Shown here: in pieces, positions 29,186-37,924 of the stretch
Numbering within the stretch: position 1 is the stretch's first letter
Layout of the letters: each line of letters begins with the position of its first letter
Assembly: GCA_946886365.1 (NCBI GenBank)
Contig: CAMPIM010000021.1
Coordinates: forward strand, 1-38,000
Origin: an uncultured Novosphingobium sp.
Lineage (GTDB): Bacteria; Pseudomonadota; Alphaproteobacteria; Sphingomonadales; Sphingomonadaceae
Direction of reading: 5' to 3'
DNA: 38,000 nt
Notes under the pieces: model-generated
Seen by the model: only the letters and a program-made list of their open reading frames with translations
What the model was told of the DNA's origin: nothing
The model's database searches: none
Program-made: the position numbers and the translations under genes

Positions 29186-29324
29186 GCCATTGGTCTCGCC
29201 CGATACGGCCCGCTCAAGGCGTTCGCCTTGGCTTCCCATATCCCGCATGCCACGGCCTCTCGGCCAAATATGTTGACATACGGCCCGTCCGACCAAGCGA
29301 ACGGCTGGCTACTCCCCAGATGAC
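29186..29324 (-). promoter_or_regulatory. yybP-ykoY manganese riboswitch aptamer
   Basis: Minus-strand reading shows the conserved blocks in order: GGGGAGTAGCC (29317-29307), TGTCAACATA (29278-29269) and GCGAGACCA (29199-29191). A closing helix GTCAT/ATGGC (29324-29320 with 29190-29186) and internal hairpins GGCC-GAGA-GGCC and AAGGCG-AA-CGCCTT are also present. This class binds Mn2+ and controls exporters such as MntP and UPF0016. The exact boundaries are estimates. Confidence 0.85.
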
Positions 29325-29384
29325 CGCCCGCCTTTAGGAGAGATTGGTGGTGTATGCAATGGAGGGAAGGGCAGGGGGAGGGCT

Positions 29385-30815
29385 TCACATCATCGCCGCT
29401 CTCAAAAGCCCCCCCAGCCCAGCGAGCGCGGCGACGGTCAAAGCGACCGCCCACGCCGTAACCGTCCGGGGTTTGTCTTGATCTTCCTGCGTTTCCGCGA
29501 GGCTGGAGCCCGCCAGCATCTGGCGATGCGCATAATCCAGAAATTCGTCGAGATTGCTCCACCCGTCGCGGTTCGCATCTTCCCAGGCGTCGTTTCTGGT
29601 CGCGTCGGTGCCGTTCGCCTTTTCCCATTGGTCGGACATGCCGTCTCCGTCGGAATCCGCATAAGGCGTTCCATCGGCTATCTCGGGAAGGATGCCGGGC
29701 TCATGGCGGATCTTGCCAGTGCCCTGCCTCACCTCCTTCACGATCCGTGTGTCCACCGTATCGCGGGGAAACGCCCCGGCCGTCGTCAGCGCGCGATGAT
29801 AGGCCTGCCTGGCGTCGATGACCGGGGCGCCAATGGGACAGGACGGCGTCTGCACCATCGCTTCGCGCACATAGGGCGGCGGCTCCCGGACGATCCTGCC
29901 ATCAATATAATTGCCCGCCTCATATATCTGCGCGCGGCCGGTCGAGTTCACCGACTGGCGAGCGATGATGTATCGCCCGGGCACCATATTGGGTCCGGCC
30001 TTGAAATAGTTTCCCACAATATTGACCGGGCTTCCGCCATGCTGTTCCCAAACTTCGACGAAATCGGAACGCGCATTGTAGATCAGGTTGTTGACCACAT
30101 CGACGCAGGAACCGGGGAAGAAGTTGACGTCAGGATTCCTGTCGCCGTTATGGGCGCAGATATTGCCGATGAACGTCAATTTCTGGCTGCCTGTGGCATC
30201 GCTGCTTAGAAGCGCGCATTTGTCATGCCGACGCAATCCCTCGGCAAGGATGGAATTGGATATCGTTATATTGTCGTTCTGCCCCTGACCGCCGACGGTT
30301 TCATCCTCCGACCATGACACGCTGACATGGTCGATGATGACGTTGCTGCTCTTCTCGAAGATGATCCCGCTGTCGGAAGCGCGCGTGTCCCCCCGATTGT
30401 CCAGCCGCACCCTGATGTGGCGAATGATGACATCATGCGTATTTTTGGCGACAAGGGGCGTCAGACCGTATCGGCCGCCCGCATGCGTGATCAGGATGCC
30501 GCCGCCGGGCGCCGTCTGTCCCGCGATGGTGATATAGGGATTGCGGATCACCGGCCGCTCGGTCGTCCAGCGGATGACCCCGCCGACCCGGAAAACGCAT
30601 GTGCGCGGCCCCCGCGCATCGATGCAGGCGCGCAAGGTTCCCGGCCCGCTGTCGGCCAGGCTCGTCACCGCTATGATCGCGCCGCCTCGCCCGCCCTGGG
30701 TGAACCGACCATAGCCGACCGCTCCGGGAAAGGCCTCCAATGTCCTGGCCTCGGCGGCTACGGGCATGATCACCAGCAATAAGGCGACCGCTTTCGGCAG
30801 ACCCCAGGCGCGCAT
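29385..30815 (-). CDS. Pectate-lyase-like (PL1-type) secreted protein with C-terminal membrane tail
   Basis: The protein has 476 residues from ATG 30815, behind GGGGAGC; a longer frame upstream lacks a signal peptide. A Sec signal (LPKAVALLLVIMPVAAEA) precedes a beta-helix with the family pattern FPGAVGYGRFTQGGRGG, ITIAGQTAPGGGI and NVIIDHVSVSWSEDE. After the helix come two EF-hand-like calcium loops (DSDGDGMSDQWE and DANRDGWSNLDEF), then a hydrophobic C-terminus (about the last 25 residues) that should anchor it. It probably cleaves or binds acidic polysaccharide at the cell surface. No PEP-CTERM motif is seen before the tail. Confidence 0.88.
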   Translation of the reverse strand: MRAWGLPKAVALLLVIMPVAAEARTLEAFPGAVGYGRFTQGGRGGAIIAVTSLADSGPGTLRACIDARGPRTCVFRVGGVIRWTTERPVIRNPYITIAGQTAPGGGILITHAGGRYGLTPLVAKNTHDVIIRHIRVRLDNRGDTRASDSGIIFEKSSNVIIDHVSVSWSEDETVGGQGQNDNITISNSILAEGLRRHDKCALLSSDATGSQKLTFIGNICAHNGDRNPDVNFFPGSCVDVVNNLIYNARSDFVEVWEQHGGSPVNIVGNYFKAGPNMVPGRYIIARQSVNSTGRAQIYEAGNYIDGRIVREPPPYVREAMVQTPSCPIGAPVIDARQAYHRALTTAGAFPRDTVDTRIVKEVRQGTGKIRHEPGILPEIADGTPYADSDGDGMSDQWEKANGTDATRNDAWEDANRDGWSNLDEFLDYAHRQMLAGSSLAETQEDQDKPRTVTAWAVALTVAALAGLGGLLRAAMM

Positions 30816-31164
30816 CGACAGCTCCCCGCCCGCGGGCAAGGGATGCCGCCTGATGTGCCCGGCGGGGACCATTTCCCCGGCCATGCCTGTTTCTCGCGCC
30901 GATTTCATGCCCCGATGATCACCAAAGTGCCGCAAATCGAAACAACTATTCTGGACCTATCCGGGGAGGAAAAGCGATCCCCCCAAGGAGTGGCCCTTCT
31001 CCGAAATCGCAAGTGTGGACCCAGTGGGGCTCCTGTAGAAAATCGGGATGGATCAAAGCCATGGGAAAGTTTCGTGACCGTCCGCCGTGCTCTGCGCGCC
31101 ATCACGATCAACCTGTCCCGGCCGATGATCTCCACGGCGGCGCTGAACTGAGGGATGGTGGGGG
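30816..31164. other. Divergent promoter region
   Basis: About 350 nt separate the divergently transcribed pectate-lyase-like and membrane-protein genes, so promoters for both are expected here. I see no convincing consensus promoter, riboswitch or small gene. Confidence 0.5.
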
Positions 31165-32295
31165 ATGGCCTTGGAAATGCACTCGAAGGAACTGCGCGGC
31201 GGAACCTACATCGCGCCGATATTCATGGCCACCATGCTCGTGGCGCTTGTCCTGCCGATGTTCTTCGAGGTCTACAGGACCGTCTATTATGGCACCATGT
31301 CCTATGATGACTATTCGCGCTATCTGCTGTGGGTGCTGGGCGAGCCGGGCGGGAAGATTCCACCCAGCCCACACGTATACCGCATCGGTTCGGTAGTCCT
31401 CGCCGCACCCTTCTACCAGCTGCCGGTCATCCTGTTTTCGGGTCAGGGCATTCATCACGCGCCCGTCGTGATGCAGCCTGAATATGTAAGGGCCTTGCAG
31501 GCGATGTGCGCGGCCAACGCGGCCTATGCGGCCATATCCGCCTGCCTTGTCGGCCTCTATCTCGCTTTCTGGCGCAATGTTTCGGTGGGCTGGGCCTTTT
31601 CCGCCACCCTCATCTTCCTGTTGCTGACGCGCTATCTCGGCATGGGCTCCGCCGACGGCGTAGCGACGCTGCCGCTCGTAATCGCGGCCATTGCGATGAT
31701 AGAGCGCAGGATCGCCATCTTCGCCGCCGCCGTTATCCTCGGGACAATCGTCAATGAAAAGGTGGCCCTGATCGCCTTCTTTGGCGCGAGCCTCCGCATG
31801 CTGTTCGTGGTGGCGCATCGCAAGGTCTATTTCGTCATGGCATGCGTTGCCGCCGTCGCGCTGGCAGCCTATGCGGCGACGGTCCTTACCCTCGCCATGC
31901 CGGGCCTCGACAATCAACGGGACCCCGGCACCTATGTTTCGGGGATGATCGGTTCGATCCGCCATCTTTTCGGCATGAAGGGTGCCTATCAGAATCTTTG
32001 GCCCCCGATCGTCGTGATCATCCTGTGGTGGACCGCGATTCGGCAGAGCCGTGACCCCATGGTCTATCTTTGCGATATCGGCGGCGTCATCGCCTTGTTC
32101 CTTTTCGCCCTGGCGCTGGACGTCCAATATAATGTCGGTCGCATCGTGATGTTCTCGATGCCGTTGTTCCTGCTGGGCGCTGTGGAGAGCATGGCGCGGT
32201 CGCGACTGGGCGCGGCATCAGATACCTCGAACCGTCCGGTGGGTGGTGCGGCAAAATCCTCCGCCCCGATCGCGGCATTTCCCGAACATTCGTAA
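31165..32295 (+). CDS. Polytopic membrane protein, possible GT-C glycosyltransferase
   Basis: The protein has 376 residues with about nine membrane segments. The first extracytoplasmic loop carries Glu35 and SYDDYSRY (Asp48-Asp49), then PHVYRIG, the layout of GT-C enzymes that use polyprenyl-phosphate sugars. No named family is recognised. AGGGA (31151-31155) lies 9 nt before ATG 31165. It is followed after 33 nt by an SMR/EamA-like gene and converges with HAD and UbiA genes, which suggests a joint lipid-linked sugar pathway. Confidence 0.7.
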   Translation: MALEMHSKELRGGTYIAPIFMATMLVALVLPMFFEVYRTVYYGTMSYDDYSRYLLWVLGEPGGKIPPSPHVYRIGSVVLAAPFYQLPVILFSGQGIHHAPVVMQPEYVRALQAMCAANAAYAAISACLVGLYLAFWRNVSVGWAFSATLIFLLLTRYLGMGSADGVATLPLVIAAIAMIERRIAIFAAAVILGTIVNEKVALIAFFGASLRMLFVVAHRKVYFVMACVAAVALAAYAATVLTLAMPGLDNQRDPGTYVSGMIGSIRHLFGMKGAYQNLWPPIVVIILWWTAIRQSRDPMVYLCDIGGVIALFLFALALDVQYNVGRIVMFSMPLFLLGAVESMARSRLGAASDTSNRPVGGAAKSSAPIAAFPEHS

Positions 32296-32328
32296 GGCAT
32301 CAGCGGCGACGAAAAGGAAAGGCGATTT

Positions 32329-32772
32329 ATGGCAAAGGCAATGCTCCTCGGACTGGTTCTGGCAAGCGTCTTCCTGTCTGCGGCAGCGCAGTTGATCCTG
32401 AAGCTCGGCATGTCGAGCGCGGCGGTGCAGAGCGCTCTGGCCCAGCCGGACCAATCGCTGTTCCGCACGGCGATGGTGATCGCGACCTCGCGTCTGGTCA
32501 TCCTCGGGCTCAGCTGCTTTGTGCTAAGCGCGCTCATATGGTTGCTGGTTCTGGCGCGCGTCGATCTCTCCACCGCCTACCCCTTCATCGGGCTGGGCCT
32601 CGTCATCACGGTGGCGTCGAGCTATTTCATCCTTGGTGAGCCGATATCGACCACCAAGCTTGTCGGCGTTGCGTCTATCGTCTTCGGCGTGGTGCTGATC
32701 GGCCTCTCCGTCTCCCCGACGGAAAAGCCGGAACAGCTTTCCGGGAAGCTCGAACAGGCGTCCCGTCTCTGA
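32329..32772 (+). CDS. SMR/EamA-type small membrane protein
   Basis: This 147-residue protein has four membrane segments: LLGLVLASVFLSAAAQLILKLG first, then two central segments, then GVASIVFGVVLIGLSVS. The middle motif LARVDLSTAYPFIGLG and the segment YFILGEPIS are typical of DMT/SMR half-size transporters such as ArnE/ArnF subunits, which flip polyprenyl-phosphate sugars. AAGGAAAGG precedes ATG 32329. Its position next to a possible GT-C enzyme and a UbiA-type prenyltransferase favours a flippase role over multidrug efflux; that is an inference. Confidence 0.82.
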   Translation: MAKAMLLGLVLASVFLSAAAQLILKLGMSSAAVQSALAQPDQSLFRTAMVIATSRLVILGLSCFVLSALIWLLVLARVDLSTAYPFIGLGLVITVASSYFILGEPISTTKLVGVASIVFGVVLIGLSVSPTEKPEQLSGKLEQASRL

Positions 32773-32777
32773 TTCCC

Positions 32778-32795
32778 GGTCCCCACGAGGGGACC
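32778..32795. terminator. Bidirectional hairpin between convergent genes
   Basis: GGTCCCC (32778-32784) and GGGGACC (32789-32795) form a 7-bp stem with an ACGA tetraloop in the 27-nt gap between two convergent stops. There is no T-tract on either side. Confidence 0.5.
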
Positions 32796-32799
32796 ATCA

Positions 32800-33501
32800 T
32801 CACGCCATTTTCATGAGCAGCGGCTGAAACAGCGCGTCGCCGAAGGAACGGAACCGCTCGACCTCGCCTGATGCGCCCCGCGACAGGATCAGCGCGCGCA
32901 TGTTCAACCGCGCGGCCACCGCCCAATCCCGCTCTACCCGGTCGCCGATCAGCACCGCGCGATCGGCTGCGACACCCGACAGGCGCAACAGCTTTTCAAG
33001 ACCTGCCGGATCGGGCTTGGGACGGCCGACGTCGGGATCAGTGGCCGCGACGATATAGTCCGCGGTCAGGTCCAGCGCCGCAAGCTTCGCGACCGCCGGA
33101 TAATCCGAAAAGATCGCGATCCGCTTGCCCTCGCGCGCTATCGCCTGGAACAGCTGCTGGATACCCGGACGGCGGCAGGCGGCGAGCATGGACAGCGGCC
33201 GCTCTTCCATCCATTCGGCGACCAGCCCGCGCACCTCTTCGGGGGTGCAGCCACGCTCGGCCGCCGGAATGCTATACTGATCGGCCAGGAAATCCTGCGA
33301 CCCTTCGGCCAGCGCCTCGCGACAACGGCGAAAGGAACGCAGCGTTAGCAGCGTGTCCAGACTTCGCCGGGCGATCGCGTCCCGCAGCAGGGCGGCCAGC
33401 ATCCGCGCGCGCAGCCGCCTTTGATCATAGAGCGTGCCATCCATGTCGAAGATGACGAGGTCGATCGCGCTCCAATCGATCGGGATGGACTGCGTCACCA
33501 T
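32800..33501 (-). CDS. HAD family hydrolase
   Basis: This 233-residue cytosolic phosphatase-type protein starts at ATG 33501; the frame continues upstream into the UbiA gene but lacks a better start. Motif I is FDMDGT (Asp19, Asp21), motif II lies at IFSDYPA, motif III Lys is in GRPKPDP, and motif IV is LIGDRVERDW. It follows the UbiA-like gene by 11 nt. A phosphatase beside a DPPR-synthase-like enzyme could remove the 5-phosphate from polyprenyl-phosphoryl phosphoribose; this pairing is inferred. General housekeeping phosphatase activity is the alternative. Confidence 0.9.
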   Translation of the reverse strand: MVTQSIPIDWSAIDLVIFDMDGTLYDQRRLRARMLAALLRDAIARRSLDTLLTLRSFRRCREALAEGSQDFLADQYSIPAAERGCTPEEVRGLVAEWMEERPLSMLAACRRPGIQQLFQAIAREGKRIAIFSDYPAVAKLAALDLTADYIVAATDPDVGRPKPDPAGLEKLLRLSGVAADRAVLIGDRVERDWAVAARLNMRALILSRGASGEVERFRSFGDALFQPLLMKMA

Positions 33502-33512
33502 GCCGGACCCGA

Positions 33513-34502
33513 TCAGCCGACTTTGATGAGATAGGGCTGCGAAAGCGAACTCAGCCACGGCAGATCGACAAAGGTGGCGACCACCACCGCCAGCACCGCC
33601 AGACCAGTCGCGGCCAGCAGGCGGCGCGAACGGAACAGCCGTTCCGGCCGCTGCGCCACCGATCCCTGCCGCAACGCCAGCCACATATAGATGGCGAACA
33701 GGCCCGCGATGAAGGGAAAGGCGATGATATATTCAAGACGATATTTGATCAGGAACACCGCAATGAAAAAGGCCGACAGCATGGCGTAGAGGAAGCAGGA
33801 TACGGTCAGGTTCTCGCTCGTATAGCTGCGGAACGACTTGCGATAGCGGTGCAGCATCTCGACGCCCTGATCCGCGACGACATCGCGATATTCGCTCAGC
33901 CGCTTGGCGCCCATCAGGAATGCGCCCCCTGCCCAATAGGCGATGAAAAGGCTGGCCGGGGGCAGGGCGGTCGGGTCCACCATGGCCCAGCCCAGCACCA
34001 GACGGATCGGATTGTTCACAGACTCGCTGATGACATCCAGATAGACCTTGTCCTTCGTCCGGATCGGCTCGACATTATAGGTGATGCCCGACAGCCCGAA
34101 CGCCACCGAAGCGACGAAGAACAGCTGCCCCAACTGGTAGCCGAGCAACAGCCCGAGCAGCAGCAAGGCGAGATATTCGGCATAGACCAGCGTCGGCGAA
34201 AGCGCCTGATGAACCGCCGTGCGCTGCGACTTGACCGGATGAAAGGCGTCGAATTCCCGATCCAGCCACTCGTTGATCACATAATTGGCCGACGCGATCA
34301 GGATGGCGCTCGCAAACCCCAATAGCAGGCGATCGATCGACAGATGCGCCGCGCCATGGTGGACAGCATAGGCCAGCACAATGCCAGGGATGATAAAGAC
34401 ATGCTTCGTCATATGGTCGAAGCGCGCGATCGAAAGATAATCGCGTAGCGACGCCTGGGATGTAATGGCGCCACGGGCGGTGGCGTCAGACTGGTTGATC
34501 AT
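33513..34502 (-). CDS. UbiA family prenyltransferase, DPPR-synthase-like
   Basis: The protein has 329 residues and about eight or nine membrane segments. The first acidic motif, near residues 74-95, reads NEWLDREFDAFHPVKSQRT. It follows the NDxxDxxxDxxHPxKxxRP form of decaprenyl-phosphate phosphoribosyltransferases rather than the quinone-type UbiA, with E for the usual D at the second position. The second motif region (YNVEPIRTKDKVYLDVISE) is also diverged. ATG 34502 follows AAGGAG by 9 nt; GTG 34505 is possible. The likely reaction is transfer of phosphoribose from PRPP to polyprenyl phosphate. Confidence 0.82.
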   Translation of the reverse strand: MINQSDATARGAITSQASLRDYLSIARFDHMTKHVFIIPGIVLAYAVHHGAAHLSIDRLLLGFASAILIASANYVINEWLDREFDAFHPVKSQRTAVHQALSPTLVYAEYLALLLLGLLLGYQLGQLFFVASVAFGLSGITYNVEPIRTKDKVYLDVISESVNNPIRLVLGWAMVDPTALPPASLFIAYWAGGAFLMGAKRLSEYRDVVADQGVEMLHRYRKSFRSYTSENLTVSCFLYAMLSAFFIAVFLIKYRLEYIIAFPFIAGLFAIYMWLALRQGSVAQRPERLFRSRRLLAATGLAVLAVVVATFVDLPWLSSLSQPYLIKVG

Positions 34503-34505
34503 CAC

Positions 34506-35069
34506 TTACTGCTCCTTCAGGGCATGCAGATAAGCTCATCCCATTCGCGGCATTGGGCGGCGAAACGGGCGTTACTTGCTGTCCATTATCGTCCACGATG
34601 TTGCCGATATTATTGCCATAGGGACCTGGGTCAGGCCAGTGGCGCCCCCGGTTCAAAGGGGGCAGAAGCGCGACGCATTTGGATACGGATCAGAGGCATT
34701 CTGTCCCGAAAGAGCCTTGACCCATATGGCAATTCCGGGCGGTAGGACGACCGACCCTCCGTCTCCGAGAGCGGGCAATGGCGGCGCAGCCCGATGTCCC
34801 GCGAGCCGTCATTGACCGCAGGGCGCATCCCCATGGGCTTGCCAGCCCGTCAAGAACGATAGCGGGGGCGCCTAAAGCATTTTCGAAACGGAAGGCATCA
34901 TCTGCTGGCTCGGGAAAAAGCGGCCATCAAAAGACAAATGGAGCATGAGCCGATTCAGCCTGATTGGATCATGCTCCAATCGCGCTGGGAAAGCCTGCCG
35001 CACCCTTGTCAGCCGGTGTCGGCTACTTGTTCACGATAACCGGAACCAACAGGCCCCGGCCGACAAGCT
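34506..35069. other. Long intergenic region without a gene
   Basis: About 560 nt carry no open frame with a credible start or protein-like composition. The right part (34873-34984) holds a palindromic element resembling dispersed alphaproteobacterial intergenic repeats. Confidence 0.55.
34873..34984. repeat. Dispersed-repeat-like palindromic element
   Basis: It begins CTAAAGCATTTTCG and ends in TGGAGCATGA (34939-34948) facing TCATGCTCCA (34969-34978), a perfect 10-bp inverted repeat. The order and wording resemble RIME-like elements scattered between genes in alphaproteobacteria. The copy number cannot be judged from this window. Confidence 0.45.
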
Positions 35070-36503
35070 TCACTCCGCCGCGTCTGCCACGGCCTCGGGT
35101 AACGCCCGTACCGCCTCGGGCGAAGCAGGCTCGCGCACCAGCGCCTCGACCGGCTCAAGCTCCTCCAACTCGCGCCCGCCCGTCTCGATATTGAGGTCAC
35201 GCAGCTTGCGCCCGGTCACCAATACCCTGCCCTCGAAGCTGCCAACGAAGCTGTTATAATCGCTCACCGCCCCGGTCAGGCGATTGCCCAGCTTCTTGAG
35301 CGACCCCGCCGCACCGGCCAAGCGCTCGTACAATTCCTTGCCCAGCGCGCCGATCCGCTTGGCTTCGTCGGCCATCTTCTCCTGCCGCCACACCGCCGCC
35401 ACGGTGCGCGCGATAGCGATGAGGTTGGTGGGCGTCGCCAGCAGCACCCGCTTGCCAAAGGCATGATCCCACAGCTGCGGATCATGCTCCAGCGCCGCCG
35501 ACAGGAAATGCTCGCCCGGCACGAACATGATGACATAATCCGGCGCTTCATCGAACTGGTCGGCATAGCTTTTGCGCCCCAGCGTCTCGACATGCGCGCG
35601 CATCGCGGCGGCATGGGCGGACAGCAGCCGCTTGCGCTCCTCCTCACCGTCGGCGCCATAGGCGTCCTGATAGGCGTTCAAAGACACCTTGGCGTCGATC
35701 ACCAAGGCGCGGCCACCGGGAATGCGCACGATCGCGTCAGGCCGCAATCGCCCATCCTCACCCTCGACGCTCACCTCGGTGCGGAAATCGACATGTTCGG
35801 ACAGCCCGCACGTCTCCAGTACGTTGCGCAACTGCTGTTCGCCCCAACGGCCGCGCGCCTTGGGCGCGTGGCGCAGCGAATCGACCAGCCGCTGCGCTTC
35901 CGCGCGCACGGCTTCCTGCCCGGACTTCATCGATTCGATCTCGCCACGCAGAATACCGTAAGCCTCCGTGCGCTGCTGCTCGATCTGGCTGATCTTCTGG
36001 TCGTACCGCTGAATCGTCTCGTTGACCGGATGCAGCAATTGCTTGAGCTGCGCCTCGCTCTTCTCATGCGCCTGCGCCAGCCGCTGGTCGGCGCGCTCCA
36101 GGAAATGGCTCTGCGCCTGATGCAGCAACTTGCCGCCAATCTCGCTGAACTGCGCCGACAACTGCTCCTTCGCGTCCTTCAGCGCCACGATCTGCGCCTC
36201 GAAAGCCTCGGCCCGTGCCTGCGTGTCGGATTGCAGCGCCGCCAATTCCCGCTCGGCCAGGCCCCGCGCCGCCCGCTCATCCTCCAGCCGCTGCGCCAGC
36301 ACGCCCGCCTGCGCCGCCCGCTCCTGCGCCACGACCAGTTCCTGCAAGGCGCCATTGCGCTGCGCTTCCGCCTGCGCCAGCTTCGCAACAAGCTCGGCCT
36401 TTTCCGCCACCAGCGGCGCCACCGTCTTGCCACGCAACAGCCAGCCCAGCGCCAACCCTGCGATCAGGGCGGCCAGACTGAGGATGATGGCAAGGCTGTC
36501 CAT
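35070..36503 (-). CDS. rmuC: DNA recombination protein RmuC
   Basis: The protein has 477 residues. ATG 36503 overlaps the upstream stop as TAATG and has GGGGGA upstream. One N-terminal membrane segment (about 3-22) is followed by a long coiled coil (about 25-200). The RmuC nuclease-like domain comes next, with RGRWGEQQLRNVLE, the PD-(D/E)XK-like DAIVRIPGGRALVIDAKVS, and FVPGEHFLSAAL. RmuC limits inversions at short inverted repeats and acts against foreign DNA in some bacteria. A Glu/Pro/Ala-rich tail ends the protein. Confidence 0.95.
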   Translation of the reverse strand: MDSLAIILSLAALIAGLALGWLLRGKTVAPLVAEKAELVAKLAQAEAQRNGALQELVVAQERAAQAGVLAQRLEDERAARGLAERELAALQSDTQARAEAFEAQIVALKDAKEQLSAQFSEIGGKLLHQAQSHFLERADQRLAQAHEKSEAQLKQLLHPVNETIQRYDQKISQIEQQRTEAYGILRGEIESMKSGQEAVRAEAQRLVDSLRHAPKARGRWGEQQLRNVLETCGLSEHVDFRTEVSVEGEDGRLRPDAIVRIPGGRALVIDAKVSLNAYQDAYGADGEEERKRLLSAHAAAMRAHVETLGRKSYADQFDEAPDYVIMFVPGEHFLSAALEHDPQLWDHAFGKRVLLATPTNLIAIARTVAAVWRQEKMADEAKRIGALGKELYERLAGAAGSLKKLGNRLTGAVSDYNSFVGSFEGRVLVTGRKLRDLNIETGGRELEELEPVEALVREPASPEAVRALPEAVADAAE

Positions 36504-37746
36504 TAATGATCCCCCGATGGAACGAAAGGTGAACTTAGCGGCCGCCGCGCGGTGCCGCAAGCGCTAGTTGCGCCTGACCCGAGCATAAGGCGAAAACGGC
36601 CAAGCCGCGCCACCGCCTCATCGATCACCGCATCGCTCTTGGAAAAGCAAAGCCGGACCAGATGTGTGACCGCCGCGTCCGGATAAAATGCCGATATCGG
36701 GATCGCCGCCACGCCCGCTTCCTCGATGATCCGTTCGCAAAAGCCGACATCGTCGAGCGCGATCCCGGAAGCGGCCAGATCGACCGTCACAAACCAGGTG
36801 CCCGCACTCGCCTGCACCTCATAGCCCGCCCGCCGCAAGCCTTCGACCAGCCGGTCACGCGACGTCTGATAACCCGCCCGCATGTCCGCAAACCACGATT
36901 CCGGCTTGGCCAGCCCTTCCACCACCGCCCATTGCAGATTGGGCGGGCTGGTGAAGGTCAGAAACTGGTGCGCTCGCCCCAACAGCCTCGCCACCGGCGC
37001 CGCCGCGCACATCCAGCCGATCTTCCATCCGGTGACCGAAAAGATTTTGCCCGCCGATCCGATCTTCACCGTGCGTTCGGCCATGCCGGGAAAGCGCATC
37101 AACGGCTGATGGACTTGGCCATCGAAGGTCACATGCTCCCACACCTCGTCGCAAATGGGATCAGCTCATGCTCCACGCAAAAGGCCGCCAGCATGGCAAA
37201 CGCCGCCTCGTCCATCACGCTGCCGCTGGGATTGAGCGGATTGTTGAGGATGAGCAGGCGCGTGCGCGGCCCCACCGCCGCCTCCAGCGCCTCCCGCGTC
37301 ACGCGCCAATCAGGCGGCGTCAGCCTGATCACCCGCGCGACCCCGCCCGCGCGCTCCACCAAAGGCAGATAGGCGTCATAAAGCGGCGCCAGCAACAGCA
37401 CCTCGTCCCCCGGCTGCACCAGCGCGAACAGACTGGCCGCGATCGCCTCGGTCGCGCCGGAGGTGACGATCACTTCTTCCGGGGTCAACGCCAATCCCTG
37501 ATGCCGCCCATAATGCGCGGCCACCGCCGCCCGCAATTCGGGCAGGCCGCCGCTCGGCGGATATTGGTTGGATCGGGTCATCAGCGCATCGGCGGCGGCG
37601 CGCAAAATATCCTCCGGTCCTTGCGCGTCGGGAAAGCCCTGGCCGAGGTTGATAGCGCCCGTCTCCCGCGCACGGGCCGACATTTTCTCGAAGATCGTGG
37701 CGGGCATGTCCCGATAGACGGGATGGCCGAGGGGCGCGCTGGTCAT
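36503..37746 (-). pseudogene. PLP-dependent aminotransferase (class I/II), frameshifted
   Basis: The first frame runs from ATG 37746 through YPPSGGLPELR, TSGATEAIAASLFALV and LNNPLNPSG to FCVEHELIP, then breaks. The next frame resumes with CDEVWEHVTFDG, includes the PLP lysine block SAGKIFSVTGWKIGW, and runs to 36505-36503. The continuation expected for the family is ELIPICDEVWEH, so one base is missing near 37157-37159, where the minus strand has CCC. Restored, it would be about 414 residues, like YbdL/kynurenine-type aminotransferases that use methionine or aromatic amino acids. The cause is a real recent mutation or a sequencing error. It overlaps rmuC by one base. Confidence 0.88.
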
Positions 37747-37816
37747 GGCGCCAGCCTAAAGCCTGCCATCGCCCGAGTATAGCGTGGGCTTTAGCGCGGG
37801 ATTCAGCATTTTCCCC

Positions 37817-37840
37817 GTTCGGGCTGAGCCTGTCGAAGCC
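37817..37840. repeat. Dispersed sphingomonad-type intergenic repeat
   Basis: The 24-bp sequence begins GTTCGGGCTGAGCC and ends TGTCGAAGCC. It matches a motif I recall as highly repeated between genes in sphingomonad and related genomes. Only one copy is seen here. Confidence 0.5.
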
Positions 37841-37924
37841 TTTCATTTCTTCACGCCCACTGCGCGAAGCAAGGAAGGCATAGCCGAAAGGTCAACCCGC
37901 AACGCGCGGCACCTCACGGTGCCG

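Noticed and set aside
31108..32127. Minus-strand open frame of about 340 codons over the GT-C-like gene
   Set aside because: The antisense reading of a membrane protein gives a hydrophilic low-quality sequence; the plus-strand reading has clear membrane segments and a ribosome site.
35463..36506. Plus-strand open frame of about 350 codons over rmuC
   Set aside because: Antisense shadow, Leu/Arg/Gln-rich, with no start signals.
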